Assembly: GCF_001038625.1 (NCBI RefSeq)
Contig: NZ_CP011803.1
Location: 4,464,001 to 4,528,000 of the forward strand
From: Clostridium carboxidivorans P7
GTDB taxonomy: Bacteria > Bacillota > Clostridia > Clostridiales > Clostridiaceae
DNA: 64,000 nucleotides
Direction: 5' to 3'
In this document: one piece after another, positions 34,387 to 44,700 of the stretch
Layout: every line of letters begins with the position of its first letter
Numbering within the stretch: the stretch's first letter is position 1
Translations under genes and position numbers: made by a program
Notes under the pieces: generated by a model
What the model was told of the DNA's origin: nothing
Databases searched by the model: none
Seen by the model: only the letters and a program-made list of their open reading frames with translations

Positions 34387-34794
34387 TTAACTGGATTGTT
34401 TTCTGTATCCTCTACCTTTTGAATCCTGATGTTTTTTTAGATCTTGAAATTTTTCTTCACTATCTTTTAAAAACTTAGATATCCTATCCTCAAATCCTCC
34501 TTGTGAATTCCTAGTTTTCTCTTTGTTCCAATCAATTTCTACTGGTTTTACACTTTTTCTCTCTGGTGTAGCCTGCTTTATTGATAAACTTATCTTTCCA
34601 TTTTCATCAACTGAAATTACTTTAACCTTTACTTTGTCTTTTTCTTTCAAGTAATCCCTTATATTTTTCACATAAGTATCTGATACCTCAGATATGTGAA
34701 CTAAGCCGGTTTTCCCATCGATTTCTACAAAAGCTCCAAAACTAGTAATATTAACCACTGTACCCTCTAGTATGCTTCCTGCCTTTAAGGTCAT
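34387..34794 (-). CDS. S1 RNA-binding domain protein (YabR-like)
   Basis: The 135-residue protein has one S1 domain (about 4-72) with KAGSILEGTVVNITSFGAFVEI and GLVHISEVS, then a charged C-terminal tail rich in Lys, Asp and Ser. It corresponds to yabR next to divIC in B. subtilis, a general-stress or RNA-binding protein of uncertain role. It follows the divIC-like gene after about 70 bases. Confidence 0.9.
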   Translation of the reverse strand: MTLKAGSILEGTVVNITSFGAFVEIDGKTGLVHISEVSDTYVKNIRDYLKEKDKVKVKVISVDENGKISLSIKQATPERKSVKPVEIDWNKEKTRNSQGGFEDRISKFLKDSEEKFQDLKKHQDSKGRGYRKQSS

Positions 34795-34862
34795 ATTAAA
34801 AAGACTCCTCCTTAATAAAAATAATGTTATATAGTAAATTTTAAATTTGAAACTAAATAATT

Positions 34863-35135
34863 TTAGCGTTTTGTATTTATTACAGGGGTTTCGCCTGGTT
34901 TAATAAGACCTAATCTTTCTCTTGCCAGTTTTTCTATATACATATCTGATTTAGACATCTTAACCTCATCCTGTAATTTCTTATTTTGATCTTTAACCTT
35001 CAGTTCTTCTAAATTTTTTTGCGATATTTGTTGTTTTATTTTATACATAGTTATTTGTTGATTTATAAAAATATAACATGCATAAAAAATTATAAACAAT
35101 AAAATCACATTTTTAAATTTTATCTTTTTTTTCAT
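34863..35135 (-). CDS. divIC: Septum formation initiator, DivIC/FtsB family
   Basis: A 90-residue bitopic membrane protein: short basic N-terminus, one membrane helix (about 9-25), an extracytoplasmic coiled coil (about 30-62) and the conserved C-terminal KLARERLGLIKPGE stretch. Family members join FtsL and DivIB at the division site. The longest frame starts further out at 35153, but ATG 35135 lies five bases after GGTGA and is preferred. Position between yabQ and yabR matches B. subtilis. Confidence 0.88.
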   Translation of the reverse strand: MKKKIKFKNVILLFIIFYACYIFINQQITMYKIKQQISQKNLEELKVKDQNKKLQDEVKMSKSDMYIEKLARERLGLIKPGETPVINTKR

Positions 35136-35217
35136 AATCATCACCATTTCCATTTTAGAAATGTATTTTTAAAAACACCTTACTTATATTCTAATTTGAT
35201 TTTCAATTTTCTTCAAG

Positions 35218-35628
35218 TTATTTTTTATAATTTCTTTTATTTTTTGTTTTAATAATATAAATTATTAGCATAAAAGGGTAAAATACTATATTTTTTAACA
35301 CTCTAAATGTCCTTCTTACATTTTCAATTAACTTATATTGAAATTTTATGAAAGTACTGCTAAAAATTTTTATATATAAATATGCTCCTAAAGTTATCCA
35401 CGCATATATATATACACCTACATATAAACAATCTATTAAAAGTAAAAATATGAATATAATTATAGAGGCTAAGATCCAAAATAAAATATCCTCTACAAAA
35501 GTTAATACTTTATTTATGTTATTTAATCCTCTTATTATTCTATATAGGTCGAATAATATTCCTGTTATAATTCCTGCAATAAGACTAAATATAATACATC
35601 TTAATTGTTGGGTTATTGATAAAATCAT
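35218..35628 (-). CDS. yabQ: Spore cortex biosynthesis protein YabQ
   Basis: A 136-residue membrane protein with about four hydrophobic helices (8-27, 40-62, 66-84, 110-126) and the family pattern GILFDLYR. In B. subtilis YabQ sits in the outer forespore membrane and is needed for the cortex. It lies 6 bases past yabP, so the two are in one operon. Confidence 0.88.
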   Translation of the reverse strand: MILSITQQLRCIIFSLIAGIITGILFDLYRIIRGLNNINKVLTFVEDILFWILASIIIFIFLLLIDCLYVGVYIYAWITLGAYLYIKIFSSTFIKFQYKLIENVRRTFRVLKNIVFYPFMLIIYIIKTKNKRNYKK

Positions 35629-35634
35629 TTATTC

Positions 35635-35928
35635 CTACTTAAATAATCTTGATATTAGTTTTTCTTTTTGTTTTTTTTCTTGATTATTTGTATATATGCA
35701 GGAACTTATCATTCCGATTATGGTAACATCTCCATTTTGTACATCTAGTTTGTTCATCTTAAGACCTTGCCCTTTTATATTAAGTGTACCTAGGTTGGTA
35801 TTTAATACTATTTGTTCTTCATTAAAACTTATAACTTCTACAACTCCATTTAATACTAACCTTTTTCTATTTTCAATATGCAATATACTTTTTTTATCTT
35901 CCACTACCTTTACTTCTTTTTTTTCCAT
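35635..35928 (-). CDS. yabP: Sporulation protein YabP
   Basis: A 97-residue protein of the YabP/YqfC family. The core RKRLVLNGVVEVISFNEEQIVLNTNLGTLNIKG (about residues 21-54) is typical. YabP is made in the mother cell under SigE in B. subtilis and acts in spore envelope assembly. A SigE-like promoter lies just upstream, and yabQ follows at once. Confidence 0.9.
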   Translation of the reverse strand: MEKKEVKVVEDKKSILHIENRKRLVLNGVVEVISFNEEQIVLNTNLGTLNIKGQGLKMNKLDVQNGDVTIIGMISSCIYTNNQEKKQKEKLISRLFK

Positions 35929-35951
35929 AACATCCCCTCCACTTATATTTA

Positions 35952-35981
35952 AATATATGTTTATATTTAATGGGATATTAC
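35952..35981 (-). promoter_or_regulatory. SigE-like promoter of yabPQ
   Basis: On the minus strand GTAATATC (35974-35981) and CATATATT (35952-35959) are 14 bases apart. Each matches the SigE boxes (GTCATATT and CATACAAT) at six of eight positions. The yabP start is about 25 bases downstream. In so A/T-rich a region chance matches occur. Confidence 0.45.
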
Positions 35982-36011
35982 TAAATTGAAGTACTACTTT
36001 TAATCCTTAAT

Positions 36012-36272
36012 CTATTCTTCATCCTCTTGTCCTGATATAATTTCGTACATTGCCTGTGCATTTTCTTTTGTAACATGTTGTGCAATATTTACAATTCTAG
36101 CTTTAAGGGATTTACTAGCATATCTAATCTCTATAATATCGCCTTCCTTAACCTCTGTGCTAGGCTTTGCTATTTTATCATTTATACTTACTCTTCCACC
36201 TTCACAAGCCTCTTTTGCCACTGTTCTTCTCTTTATTATTCTCGAAACTTTAAGATACTTATCTAACCTCAT
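36012..36272 (-). CDS. rqcP: S4-domain protein RqcP (YabO/Hsp15 family)
   Basis: An 86-residue protein consisting of one S4 RNA-binding domain (MRLDKYLKVSRIIKRRTVAKEAC, then GRVSINDKIAKPSTEVKEGD). In B. subtilis RqcP works with RqcH in ribosome quality control, adding alanine tails to stalled chains. It lies between hup and yabP as yabO does. Confidence 0.92.
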   Translation of the reverse strand: MRLDKYLKVSRIIKRRTVAKEACEGGRVSINDKIAKPSTEVKEGDIIEIRYASKSLKARIVNIAQHVTKENAQAMYEIISGQEDEE

Positions 36273-36294
36273 TTTAATTCCCCTCTTTTAAAGC

Positions 36295-36324
36295 AAAAAA
36301 CCCAGATTTACACCCAGGTTTTTT
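36295..36324 (-). terminator. Terminator after hup
   Basis: Stem AAAAAACC with GGTTTTTT around a 14-base loop, 5 bases past the hup stop. Minus-strand sequence continues into GGGTTTTTTGC. Confidence 0.55.
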
Positions 36325-36329
36325 TAATA

Positions 36330-36605
36330 TTACTTGTTTACTTTATCTTTAAATTCTTTACCAGCTTTAAATACTGGAACTGTTGATTCTGGTATTTCTA
36401 TTTCTTCTTTAGTTCTTGGATTTCTGCCTACTCTTGCAGCTCTCTTTCTTGTTTCAAATGTTCCAAATCCAACTAGTTGAACTTTATCACCTTTTTCAAG
36501 TGTTTCTTCAACACTTTCTATAAAACCCTTTAAAACTACTTCTACATCCTTCTTTGTTAGTTTTGACTTTTCTGCTATACTTGCGATTAATTCTGATTTG
36601 TTCAC
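36330..36605 (-). CDS. hup: HU-family DNA-binding protein
   Basis: A 91-residue histone-like protein that bends DNA non-specifically and compacts the nucleoid. It has the family signature VGFGTFETRKRAARVGRNPRT with the DNA-intercalating region around residues 55-75. The start is GTG 36605, eight bases after AAGGAGG. The leader upstream has a small hairpin (AGTATGC/GCATACT at 36628-36649), which could affect mRNA stability. Confidence 0.96.
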   Translation of the reverse strand: MNKSELIASIAEKSKLTKKDVEVVLKGFIESVEETLEKGDKVQLVGFGTFETRKRAARVGRNPRTKEEIEIPESTVPVFKAGKEFKDKVNK

Positions 36606-36709
36606 CTTTTTTACCTCCTTAATATTGAGTATGCTTTAGTTTGCATACTAGCTTATTCTTCATTAATTTGAAAAATCCTTTTTTTTCATCGTTTTTGCAT
36701 AAAAAAACT

Positions 36710-38158
36710 TTAATTTTTTACTTTTGCTTCTTCCCAAAGGTCATCCATTTGTTCTAATGTCATATTTATCATATCGACACCTTTAGACTTTGCTTTTTCT
36801 TCTATATATGCAAAACGCTTAATAAATTTCTCTATAGTATAATTTAATGCAAATTCAGGGTTAATGTCAAGGAATCTAGCAATATTTACTGAAGCAAATA
36901 TTAAATCCCCTATTTCTTCTACTATTTTTACCCTTTCTTTCCCTTTATATACATTCTTTACTTCATAATATTCTTCTAAAACCTTATCCATTGCATCTTC
37001 CACTTTATCCCAATCGAATCCAACCTTAGCTGCCTTTTTTTGAATTTTCTCTGCTCTCATTAATGCTGGTAGATTTTTAGGCACATGTTTTAACTCTTCT
37101 GTATAACTAGTAAGACCCTGTTCTTTTTTCTTTATCTTATCCCAATTTACCAAAACCTGTTCAGATGTATTCAAATCTATATTACCAAATACATGTGGAT
37201 GCCTGTCAATCATCTTTTTACAAATACATTCCACTACATCATTGATATTAAAAAATCCTTCTTCCTTACCAATTTGTGAGTGGAAAACTATTTGAAGTAA
37301 TACATCTCCTAGTTCCTCAATAAGTTTATCATCATCTTTTTCATCTATAGCCTCTAATACTTCATAGCACTCTTCTATAAGACATTTCTTTATACTTTCA
37401 TGAGTTTGTTCCTTATCCCAGGGACACCCATCTTCTGACCTTAATACGCTTATTATATCTAATAGATCATTAAAATCTTTTCTTACCTCCAAATTTTTAG
37501 GAATATATATTGAAGTTAAATAATCTATATCTTCCTGCCTATCTATTTCATATAATGGCATCTTTCTAATGCTCTCTAATCCTTTAACTCCTGCTGCCCT
37601 TACAAAATAAACCTCACTATCATCAGGATAGTATTGCATTAAAGCTAATTTAACCTCAGAAGCTATAAATTTATCATACACCTGAGTTATTATGGTTCCT
37701 ACTCTTTTGTCTAAAACTTGACCCTTCATATCAAAAGCATCTATTACTTTTATTCCCTCTATAGGGTCTATTTTTAAACTTTCCATAAGAACATCTATAA
37801 AACTTACAGCTGTAAATATTTCAGTTTCTATTCCTTTTTTCTTACATAAATGTATTAATAAATTAACAGACTTTTCAGCTACTAATGGATGACCTGGTAC
37901 TGCATATACAATATTTCCATATTGTAATTCCTTATTGATTAAATCATCAGCTATAGATTCATATACTTGGTCAAAATTTTCACCTTGTTCATATTTATGG
38001 TCATAAGTTTCAAATTTTATACCATATTCTCTTAAAAACTGTACTGTAGGATGTTTTTCTGTTCTTAAATAAATTTTATCGCTATTTTTTAAAACTTCTA
38101 AAGTACCTATAGTTATAGCTTCTTTAGCTCCAGGTCCTAGACCAACTATCTTTATCAT
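36710..38158 (-). CDS. mazG: MazG-family nucleotide pyrophosphohydrolase fused to a tetrapyrrole-methylase-like domain (YabN)
   Basis: The 482-residue protein has an N-terminal SAM-dependent methylase-like domain (about 1-220: IKIVGLGPGAKEAIT, VYAVPGHPLVAEKS) and two C-terminal MazG repeats (about 225-480) with the metal-binding EECYEVLEAIDE and EELGDVLLQI. MazG enzymes hydrolyse NTPs and dNTPs to monophosphates, removing aberrant nucleotides. The same fusion occurs in B. subtilis YabN. It lies 17 bases after the flippase gene. Confidence 0.94.
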   Translation of the reverse strand: MIKIVGLGPGAKEAITIGTLEVLKNSDKIYLRTEKHPTVQFLREYGIKFETYDHKYEQGENFDQVYESIADDLINKELQYGNIVYAVPGHPLVAEKSVNLLIHLCKKKGIETEIFTAVSFIDVLMESLKIDPIEGIKVIDAFDMKGQVLDKRVGTIITQVYDKFIASEVKLALMQYYPDDSEVYFVRAAGVKGLESIRKMPLYEIDRQEDIDYLTSIYIPKNLEVRKDFNDLLDIISVLRSEDGCPWDKEQTHESIKKCLIEECYEVLEAIDEKDDDKLIEELGDVLLQIVFHSQIGKEEGFFNINDVVECICKKMIDRHPHVFGNIDLNTSEQVLVNWDKIKKKEQGLTSYTEELKHVPKNLPALMRAEKIQKKAAKVGFDWDKVEDAMDKVLEEYYEVKNVYKGKERVKIVEEIGDLIFASVNIARFLDINPEFALNYTIEKFIKRFAYIEEKAKSKGVDMINMTLEQMDDLWEEAKVKN

Positions 38159-38174
38159 TTATATTTTCCCACCT

Positions 38175-39710
38175 CTATCTTTTAAAAATCCTATTTTTAA
38201 CATGATCATATTTAAATATTCTAAATATAAATATAAATATACTATATACAATAATACCTGAAAATATAGCCGCAATACAGGCTATTCTACTGCTTATGGT
38301 ATAATTATAGACATTCATATAAATAATTACAACAATTATTATCATTAAAGTAGAGGCAAATGCAGGTTTTATAACTGTTTGAAAATAGTTTATATTAACC
38401 TGCAACTTTCTTCTAAGCAATATCATATTTAACATAGAAGCTATTATATATCCGCATATGCTCCCTATCACAGCACCATAGATATTAATACCAGGTATAG
38501 AAACCATTTGTATTGTAATTGCTGTTTTTATGGCACATCCAATGGCTAAATTAACTATTGGCATAACATATTCGCCTACTCCTTGAAGAATAGCCGTTGA
38601 AGTTTGTGCCAAAATTATGAATGGAATGGATATTGCTGAATACTGTAATATTTTAAATCCATCAGATTGTCCTGGAAATATTAAATTTAAAATTGGATAA
38701 GCAAGGTTATATAGTCCTAAACAGGATGGCAATGCTATAACCATTGAAAGTTTTATAGCTAAATCCACTTTATTTATGACTTCAAATCTTCTGTTTAATA
38801 TATATGCCTCTGCAATTATAGGCATTAAAGAAGCACACAGTGCTGCTGAAAGTGTTAATGGAACATTGATCATGATAAAAGCCTTTCCTGTAAGTTGTCC
38901 ATATAATATAGTTGCTTGTTTATAATTAAATCCTGCTTGTAATAACTTTTGAGGAACTATTGCAGAATCTATAAGACTCATTATACTGCTTGCTGCTGCA
39001 CCCAATGAAACTGGTATAGCTATATATAACAACTTATTCATAATATCTATATCATCATGAATTATATTAACTTTAAATTCTTTTCTTATTTTTATATACT
39101 TTGCTAATAAGTAAATTCCTGCAAATAGTCCTCCTGCAGCAGCTCCAAGTGCTGCTCCTCCAGCTGAATATTCTATCCCCTTTGGTAGAAGTATGTAAGC
39201 AAGTCCAACTCCAACTATAACTCTTCCTATCTGCTCTATTATCTGCGAAATTGCAGTACAATTCATATTCTGTAATCCCTGAAAAAAGCCCCTAAATGCA
39301 CTCATTACAGATATAAATATAGGTGCAAAGGCAATGGAAACTAGTGAATAATAAGATTTTTCATCCCATTTCAAAAATGCTATAATTGGCCTAGAAAAGA
39401 TAAGTAATATTGCCGTAAACCCAACACCTAAAATAAACATAAGGAGCATTGCCTTTCTTAAAACTTGAATTACCCCTTCGTGATCATTTATAGCATTTCT
39501 TTCTGATACCATTTTGGATATAGCTACAGGTATCCCTGATGCTGCAGCAATAAAAAACATATATAATGGAAAAGACATTTGATAATATCCTACTCCCTCG
39601 TCTCCTATAAGCATTTGTAATGGCCATCTAAAAAATAATCCTAAAAATTTTGATATTATTCCCGCAAGTCCTAAGATAAATGTTGCTTTAATTAGTGATT
39701 GCTTTTTCAT
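38175..39710 (-). CDS. Polysaccharide/lipid flippase of the SpoVB/MurJ type
   Basis: A 511-residue MATE/MVF-like membrane protein with about 14 hydrophobic helices. It begins with a helix containing FILGLAGIISKFLGLFF and has the RWPLQMLIGDEGVGYYQM loop typical of SpoVB-like transporters. Proteins of this type move lipid-linked precursors across the membrane. Position between spoVT and mazG corresponds to B. subtilis yabM, a SpoVB paralogue, so a role in cortex or cell-wall precursor export is inferred. Confidence 0.9.
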   Translation of the reverse strand: MKKQSLIKATFILGLAGIISKFLGLFFRWPLQMLIGDEGVGYYQMSFPLYMFFIAAASGIPVAISKMVSERNAINDHEGVIQVLRKAMLLMFILGVGFTAILLIFSRPIIAFLKWDEKSYYSLVSIAFAPIFISVMSAFRGFFQGLQNMNCTAISQIIEQIGRVIVGVGLAYILLPKGIEYSAGGAALGAAAGGLFAGIYLLAKYIKIRKEFKVNIIHDDIDIMNKLLYIAIPVSLGAAASSIMSLIDSAIVPQKLLQAGFNYKQATILYGQLTGKAFIMINVPLTLSAALCASLMPIIAEAYILNRRFEVINKVDLAIKLSMVIALPSCLGLYNLAYPILNLIFPGQSDGFKILQYSAISIPFIILAQTSTAILQGVGEYVMPIVNLAIGCAIKTAITIQMVSIPGINIYGAVIGSICGYIIASMLNMILLRRKLQVNINYFQTVIKPAFASTLMIIIVVIIYMNVYNYTISSRIACIAAIFSGIIVYSIFIFIFRIFKYDHVKNRIFKR

Positions 39711-39874
39711 AAAAATACCCCCGATTGTTCTTTTTTAAGAGCAAACTTTTCTAAATAATACTTTACATTTTTATAATTATTTAATTTTAAATGGTATTAT
39801 TACTTTAATTGCTTTAATTACATGAATATTTTTTATATTTATGTCAATAATCACCTATGGAGCAAAAAGCAAAT

Positions 39875-39904
39875 AAATAATGGCAGCATACGCTGCCATT
39901 ATTT
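39875..39904 (-). terminator. Terminator after spoVT
   Basis: A perfect 13-bp stem (39875-39887 with 39892-39904) with a 4-base loop, overlapping the spoVT stop by two bases. A T-rich stretch follows on the minus strand. Confidence 0.8.
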
Positions 39905-40457
39905 ATTGTTCCATTTGCTTTCCTATGAAAGATGATGCAGTTTCAGCCAATTTAGTTTCAACATCCCCAAATTTTTTTCCTTCATCTTTTGATACTATAA
40001 TTACGGCGCCAATTGCATCACCTTCTGCTATTATTGGTGAAACTACTTGTGCTGAATACTTTCCTTCAACTTCTTCATCATCATATAAAGCCACTGGCTT
40101 TTCCTTATCAGTTGCAAAATTTATAGTCTTCCTATCTTCTATGATTTTTTCAAGATCATCACTTATTTTTTTCTCCAAGTATTCCTTCTTAGTTGCACCA
40201 CTTATAGATATTATACTATCCTTATCACATATCATAACTATATTTCCTATAGTCTGCTGTAATGATTCTGCATATCCTTTAGAAAAGTCACTTAATTCTC
40301 CAATAGGAGAATATTTTTTAAGTATAACTCCTCCTTCCCTATCTGTAAAAATTTCTAATGGATCACCTTCTCTTATTCTAAGGGTCCTTCTTATTTCCTT
40401 TGGTATAACTACTCTACCTAAATCGTCTATACGTCTAACAATACCTGTTGCTTTCAT
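39903..40457 (-). CDS. spoVT: Stage V sporulation transcription factor SpoVT
   Basis: The 184-residue protein has an N-terminal AbrB-type swapped-hairpin DNA-binding domain (MKATGIVRRIDDLGRVVIPKEIRRTL) and a C-terminal GAF-like domain (about 55-180). SpoVT modulates SigG-dependent genes late in spore formation. AGGAGG precedes the ATG. It lies between prsA and the flippase gene. I saw no convincing SigG promoter. Confidence 0.97.
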   Translation of the reverse strand: MKATGIVRRIDDLGRVVIPKEIRRTLRIREGDPLEIFTDREGGVILKKYSPIGELSDFSKGYAESLQQTIGNIVMICDKDSIISISGATKKEYLEKKISDDLEKIIEDRKTINFATDKEKPVALYDDEEVEGKYSAQVVSPIIAEGDAIGAVIIVSKDEGKKFGDVETKLAETASSFIGKQMEQ

Positions 40458-40569
40458 TATTTATTACCTCCTAAAATCTAATTTAAATGTAACTTGTGTT
40501 AATATTATTTTTCTAAATATGAAATTTTATACACAATTGTTATTTAAATTAGAATTTACTTGTGTAAAA

Positions 40570-40600
40570 AAAAACACAGTATACAAAATACTGTGTTTTT
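40570..40600. terminator. Terminator after prsA
   Basis: A perfect 13-bp stem (40570-40582 with 40588-40600) with a 5-base loop and T-runs on both sides, so it can work in both directions. It starts 8 bases past the prsA stop. Confidence 0.9.
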
Positions 40601-40608
40601 TTCATTTT

Positions 40609-41634
40609 TTATATAAGATTTTTTTCGTTTTTAGTTATTTTAGCACTCTTTTTCCACTCAGCTACTTTATCCTGATATTTCTTTTGTTTTTGTTCAGTTT
40701 CAAGTTGTGTTTTTATTTGAGCCTTCACTGCATCAATCTTTTTAACAGGATATTCTTCTTTTTCTATACATTTTATTATATGATATCCAAATTGGCTTTT
40801 AACTGGAGCTGATACAGCTCCTTTTTTTAACGCTATAGCACCAGCCATAAACGCAGCATCAAAACCTGAATCCACATAATTTACAAATCCTAAATCTCCA
40901 CCCTTATCCTTAGTAGCTGTATCTGTTGAAACTTCTTTTGCAACTTTAGCAAAATCTTCACCTTTATCTAATCTAGCTTTTACTTTTTTAGCTTCATCTT
41001 CAGTTTTTACTAATATGTGAGCTGTATGTATTCTATCAGGTTTTTCTGTAAACTTGTATGGATTATTTTTGTAGTAATCTTGAATACTTTTATCATCAAC
41101 CTTAACATCTTTGCCTACATTGTTTGTAACATTTGTGACTGTTTCTTGATTTTTCATTTGAGTATAATACATATTCTTTAAAGTTTCTTCTGTAAGATTT
41201 TGTTGTTTTAAAGCTGCTTGAAATTTAGTTGCATCATTTCCAAATTGTTGTTGTTTTATATTACTAATCTGCTTATCAACTTCAGCTTTTAATTTTGCAT
41301 CATCTGGAAGCACTTTTAATTCCTTAGCCTTTTGTTCAATAACCTTTGCCTCTATCATAGTATCAAGTACTTGTGCTTTTTGCTCTTTTAAAATGCTTTT
41401 CGCATCATCATTCTTCTCATAGTCTTCACCATATTGCTGCTTAATTTGAGCTACAACTCCCATTAAATTAGGATTACTATCTAATTCACCTCTAGTGATT
41501 TTTTCTCCATTTACTGTTGCCACAACACTATTTTTTATAGCTTCTGGCGTTTTAGCTATCATATTACAACCAACTGTCGAAAACGCAAATGCAGATATTA
41601 AAACTGCGCTTACTAATTTTTTTACACTTTTCAC
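40609..41634 (-). CDS. prsA: Foldase lipoprotein PrsA (parvulin-type peptidyl-prolyl isomerase)
   Basis: A 341-residue exported lipoprotein. A basic start and hydrophobic segment lead to the lipobox TVGC with Cys at about residue 23. A SurA-like N-terminal chaperone region follows, then a PpiC rotamase domain (about 195-290) with HTAHILVKTE, GGDLGFV and FGYHIIK. PrsA folds secreted proteins on the outer membrane face. The region ahead of the PPIase is rich in Lys and Gln. It lies between mfd and spoVT. Confidence 0.95.
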   Translation of the reverse strand: MKSVKKLVSAVLISAFAFSTVGCNMIAKTPEAIKNSVVATVNGEKITRGELDSNPNLMGVVAQIKQQYGEDYEKNDDAKSILKEQKAQVLDTMIEAKVIEQKAKELKVLPDDAKLKAEVDKQISNIKQQQFGNDATKFQAALKQQNLTEETLKNMYYTQMKNQETVTNVTNNVGKDVKVDDKSIQDYYKNNPYKFTEKPDRIHTAHILVKTEDEAKKVKARLDKGEDFAKVAKEVSTDTATKDKGGDLGFVNYVDSGFDAAFMAGAIALKKGAVSAPVKSQFGYHIIKCIEKEEYPVKKIDAVKAQIKTQLETEQKQKKYQDKVAEWKKSAKITKNEKNLI

Positions 41635-41711
41635 AACTTATTCCTCCATTCATCTTAATGCTTTTTAGCAATACAAATTAATTTTAACACAAAAACTATC
41701 CTACTACAAAA

Positions 41712-44700
41712 TTATTTTTTATGACATATATTAGCCATATACTCCATAATTTCTTTTATATTATAAACTAAATCTTCTTTCTTTACCTCCTTAACCTTAT
41801 ATCCAAATCCTGGATTATCTGACAACTTTATGCTTATTTTTTTGTTATAATCTTTTATAAGCCCTTTAAGCATATTTTCGTCTATTCTTTCTTTACTGTC
41901 GAACTTGAATACAACTTCATCCTTCTTTTCCTTGATTTCCTGAATTCCTAGTTTCTTACCTATGCTTCTTATATAGGCTATATTCATAAGATTGTATATA
42001 GAAGGTGGAATATCTGAAAATCTATCCTTCAATTCTTCTTCAATATCTTCCATATCTTCATAACAATCAATAGCTGCAATCCTTTTGTATACCTCTATTT
42101 TTTGTACTTCATCTTTTACATAGTTTGTTGGAATATATGCATCTACCTTTAATTCTACAGTTGTTTCTACTGGTTCTTTATCTATATCTCCTCTTACAAG
42201 CTTTATAGTATCCTCTAGCATTCTACAATACAAGTCATATCCTACAGATGCCATATGGCCATGCTGAGAGGATCCCATCATATTTCCTGCTCCCCTTATT
42301 TCAAGATCCTTTAATGCTATTTTAAATCCTGAGCCTAATTCTGTAAAATCCTTTATAGCCTTAAGCCTTTTTTCAGCTACTTCTGTTAAGATTTTATCTT
42401 TTCTGTATGTGAGATAACAATAAGCCATTCTATTGGTTCTTCCAACTCTTCCTCTTAGCTGATACAATTGAGATAGTCCCATTTTATCTGAGTCATATAT
42501 TATCATAGTATTTACATTTTGGATATCCATTCCTGTCTCTATTATTGTAGTAGCCACTAAAATATCATACTCATTCTTCATGAAATCCACTATAATATTT
42601 TCTAATTCTCTTTCTTGCATCTGACCATGTGCAACAGCTACTCTTGCTTCTGGAACTAGTTTAGCCATATAGGAAGCCATTTCTTTAATATTTTCAACCC
42701 TATTATATACGAAGTAAACCTGTCCCCCCCTATTTAGCTCTCTTAATATAGCATCTCTTATTAACTGCTCATTATATTCTACTACATAAGTTTGTACTGG
42801 ATATCTTTCTTCTGGAGGCGTTTCAATTACACTTATATCTCTTACACCTACTAGTGACATGTGTAATGTTCTAGGTATAGGCGTAGCACTTAAAGTTAAT
42901 ACATCTATATTCTTTTTCATCTTTTTTATTTTTTCTTTATGCGTAACTCCAAATCTTTGCTCTTCATCTACTATTAAAAGTCCTAAATCCTTAAATTGGA
43001 CATCTTTTTGAATAATTCTATGTGTTCCTATAAGTATATCTATTTCTCCTGCTTTTAAAGCCTTCATAGTAGCTTTTTGCTGTGATGTTGTTCTAAATCT
43101 GCTTATCATATCTATCTTTACAGGAAAATCAGAAAATCTTTGTACAAAATTATTATAGTGCTGCTGTGCAAGTATTGTGGTTGGAACTAAAAGAGCTACT
43201 TGCTTTCCGTCCATTACTGCCTTAAAAGCTGCCCTTACAGCAACTTCTGTTTTTCCATATCCTACATCACCACATAACAGTCTGTCCATAGGTTTATCTG
43301 ATTCCATATCTGATTTTATGTCTTCTATTGACGTAACCTGATCTGGAGTTTCTTCATAAGGAAATTCTTCTTCAAATTGCTTCTGCCAAACAGTATCTTT
43401 TGAATATTTATATCCCTTTAATGTTGATCTGACAGCATAAAGCTTTACTAAATCTTCAGCTATTTCTTCTATAGACTTTTTAACTTTCTTTTTTGCTTTT
43501 GCCCATTCTGCACTTCCTAGTTTATTTATCTTAGGTATTTTTCCTTCAGTTCCTATGTACTTTTGAACCATGTCCAGTTGTTCTACAGGAACATACAATT
43601 TATCATCAGATTCATAAATTAACTCAAGATAATCCTTTTTATGTCCTTGAAGTTCCAGTTGTTTTATTCCTTTATATACTCCTATTCCATGATTTGCATG
43701 AACCACATAGTCACCAGGCTTAAGCTCTGCAAAGCTTTTAATCTTATTTATTCCTTTTTTAGATGACTTACTAGCAGATTTTCTTTTTGCCTCTCCAAAA
43801 ACCTCCTTATCTGAAATAACACATACTTTTAACTCTGGATATTCAAAACCATTCAATTGACTTCCAAAGGTTATTACTACCTCTCCTGGTTGAATATCAT
43901 GTATTACATCTTTATAAGAACTTTCTATATCATTGTCTCGCAAAGTATTTACTAATCTTTCTCCTCTTGGCCTAGTTCCTGAAAGAATAACTATTTTAAC
44001 TCCCTTACTTTTCTTATCCTTTATATCCTGTATAAGTAAGTCCATTTGTCCATGGTAATTATGCAATGTTATTTGAGAAAAATTAATTATAGATCTTGGT
44101 GCTAGGATTTTTGTAGATTTAGGTATAGCATCCATGGTCATAACTTCTTTTTCTTCTAAAGATTCAAGCACATGAGATTTATTTAGTAATAACTCACTTT
44201 GCTTTGATAAAATATTCCCTCTTTCTAAAAAGCTTTTATAATTTTCTTCAAATTCAAAGTAAACGCTATCTAATTTTCCCTTACACCTTTGTAAATCATC
44301 TAAAATTATAAAATATCCTTCTGTATATTCTAAGAAAGAAGAAGTCTTATCGTAAAAATATGGCAAAAAGCTATCTATAGTTTCAAAAGTCCAGTTTTCC
44401 CTTAAAGACTCTAAATTTTTTTTAACTTCTTGCTGAACATTTTCTAATGCATCATTGTCTTTTCTCTTTTTTAGCTTATCACATACAAGTTTCAAGTCAC
44501 TTTCCATGCCTTGAAGTCCTTTTTCTATACTTTCATTATCTAAAATCATTTCTTTGGCTGGAAAAATCTCTATACTTTTTACTTTGTCAATACTTCTTTG
44601 TGATTGCAAATTAAAACTTCTGATAGAATCCACTTCATTACCAAAAAGTTCTATTCTATATGGCTCTGCAGCTATAGGAGAATATATATCTATTATCCCT

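Noticed and set aside
39880..40812. A 310-residue plus-strand open frame
   Set aside because: It is antisense to spoVT and the end of prsA, which both have strong family matches. It also runs through two terminators and has a low-complexity, Phe/Ser/Leu-rich product.
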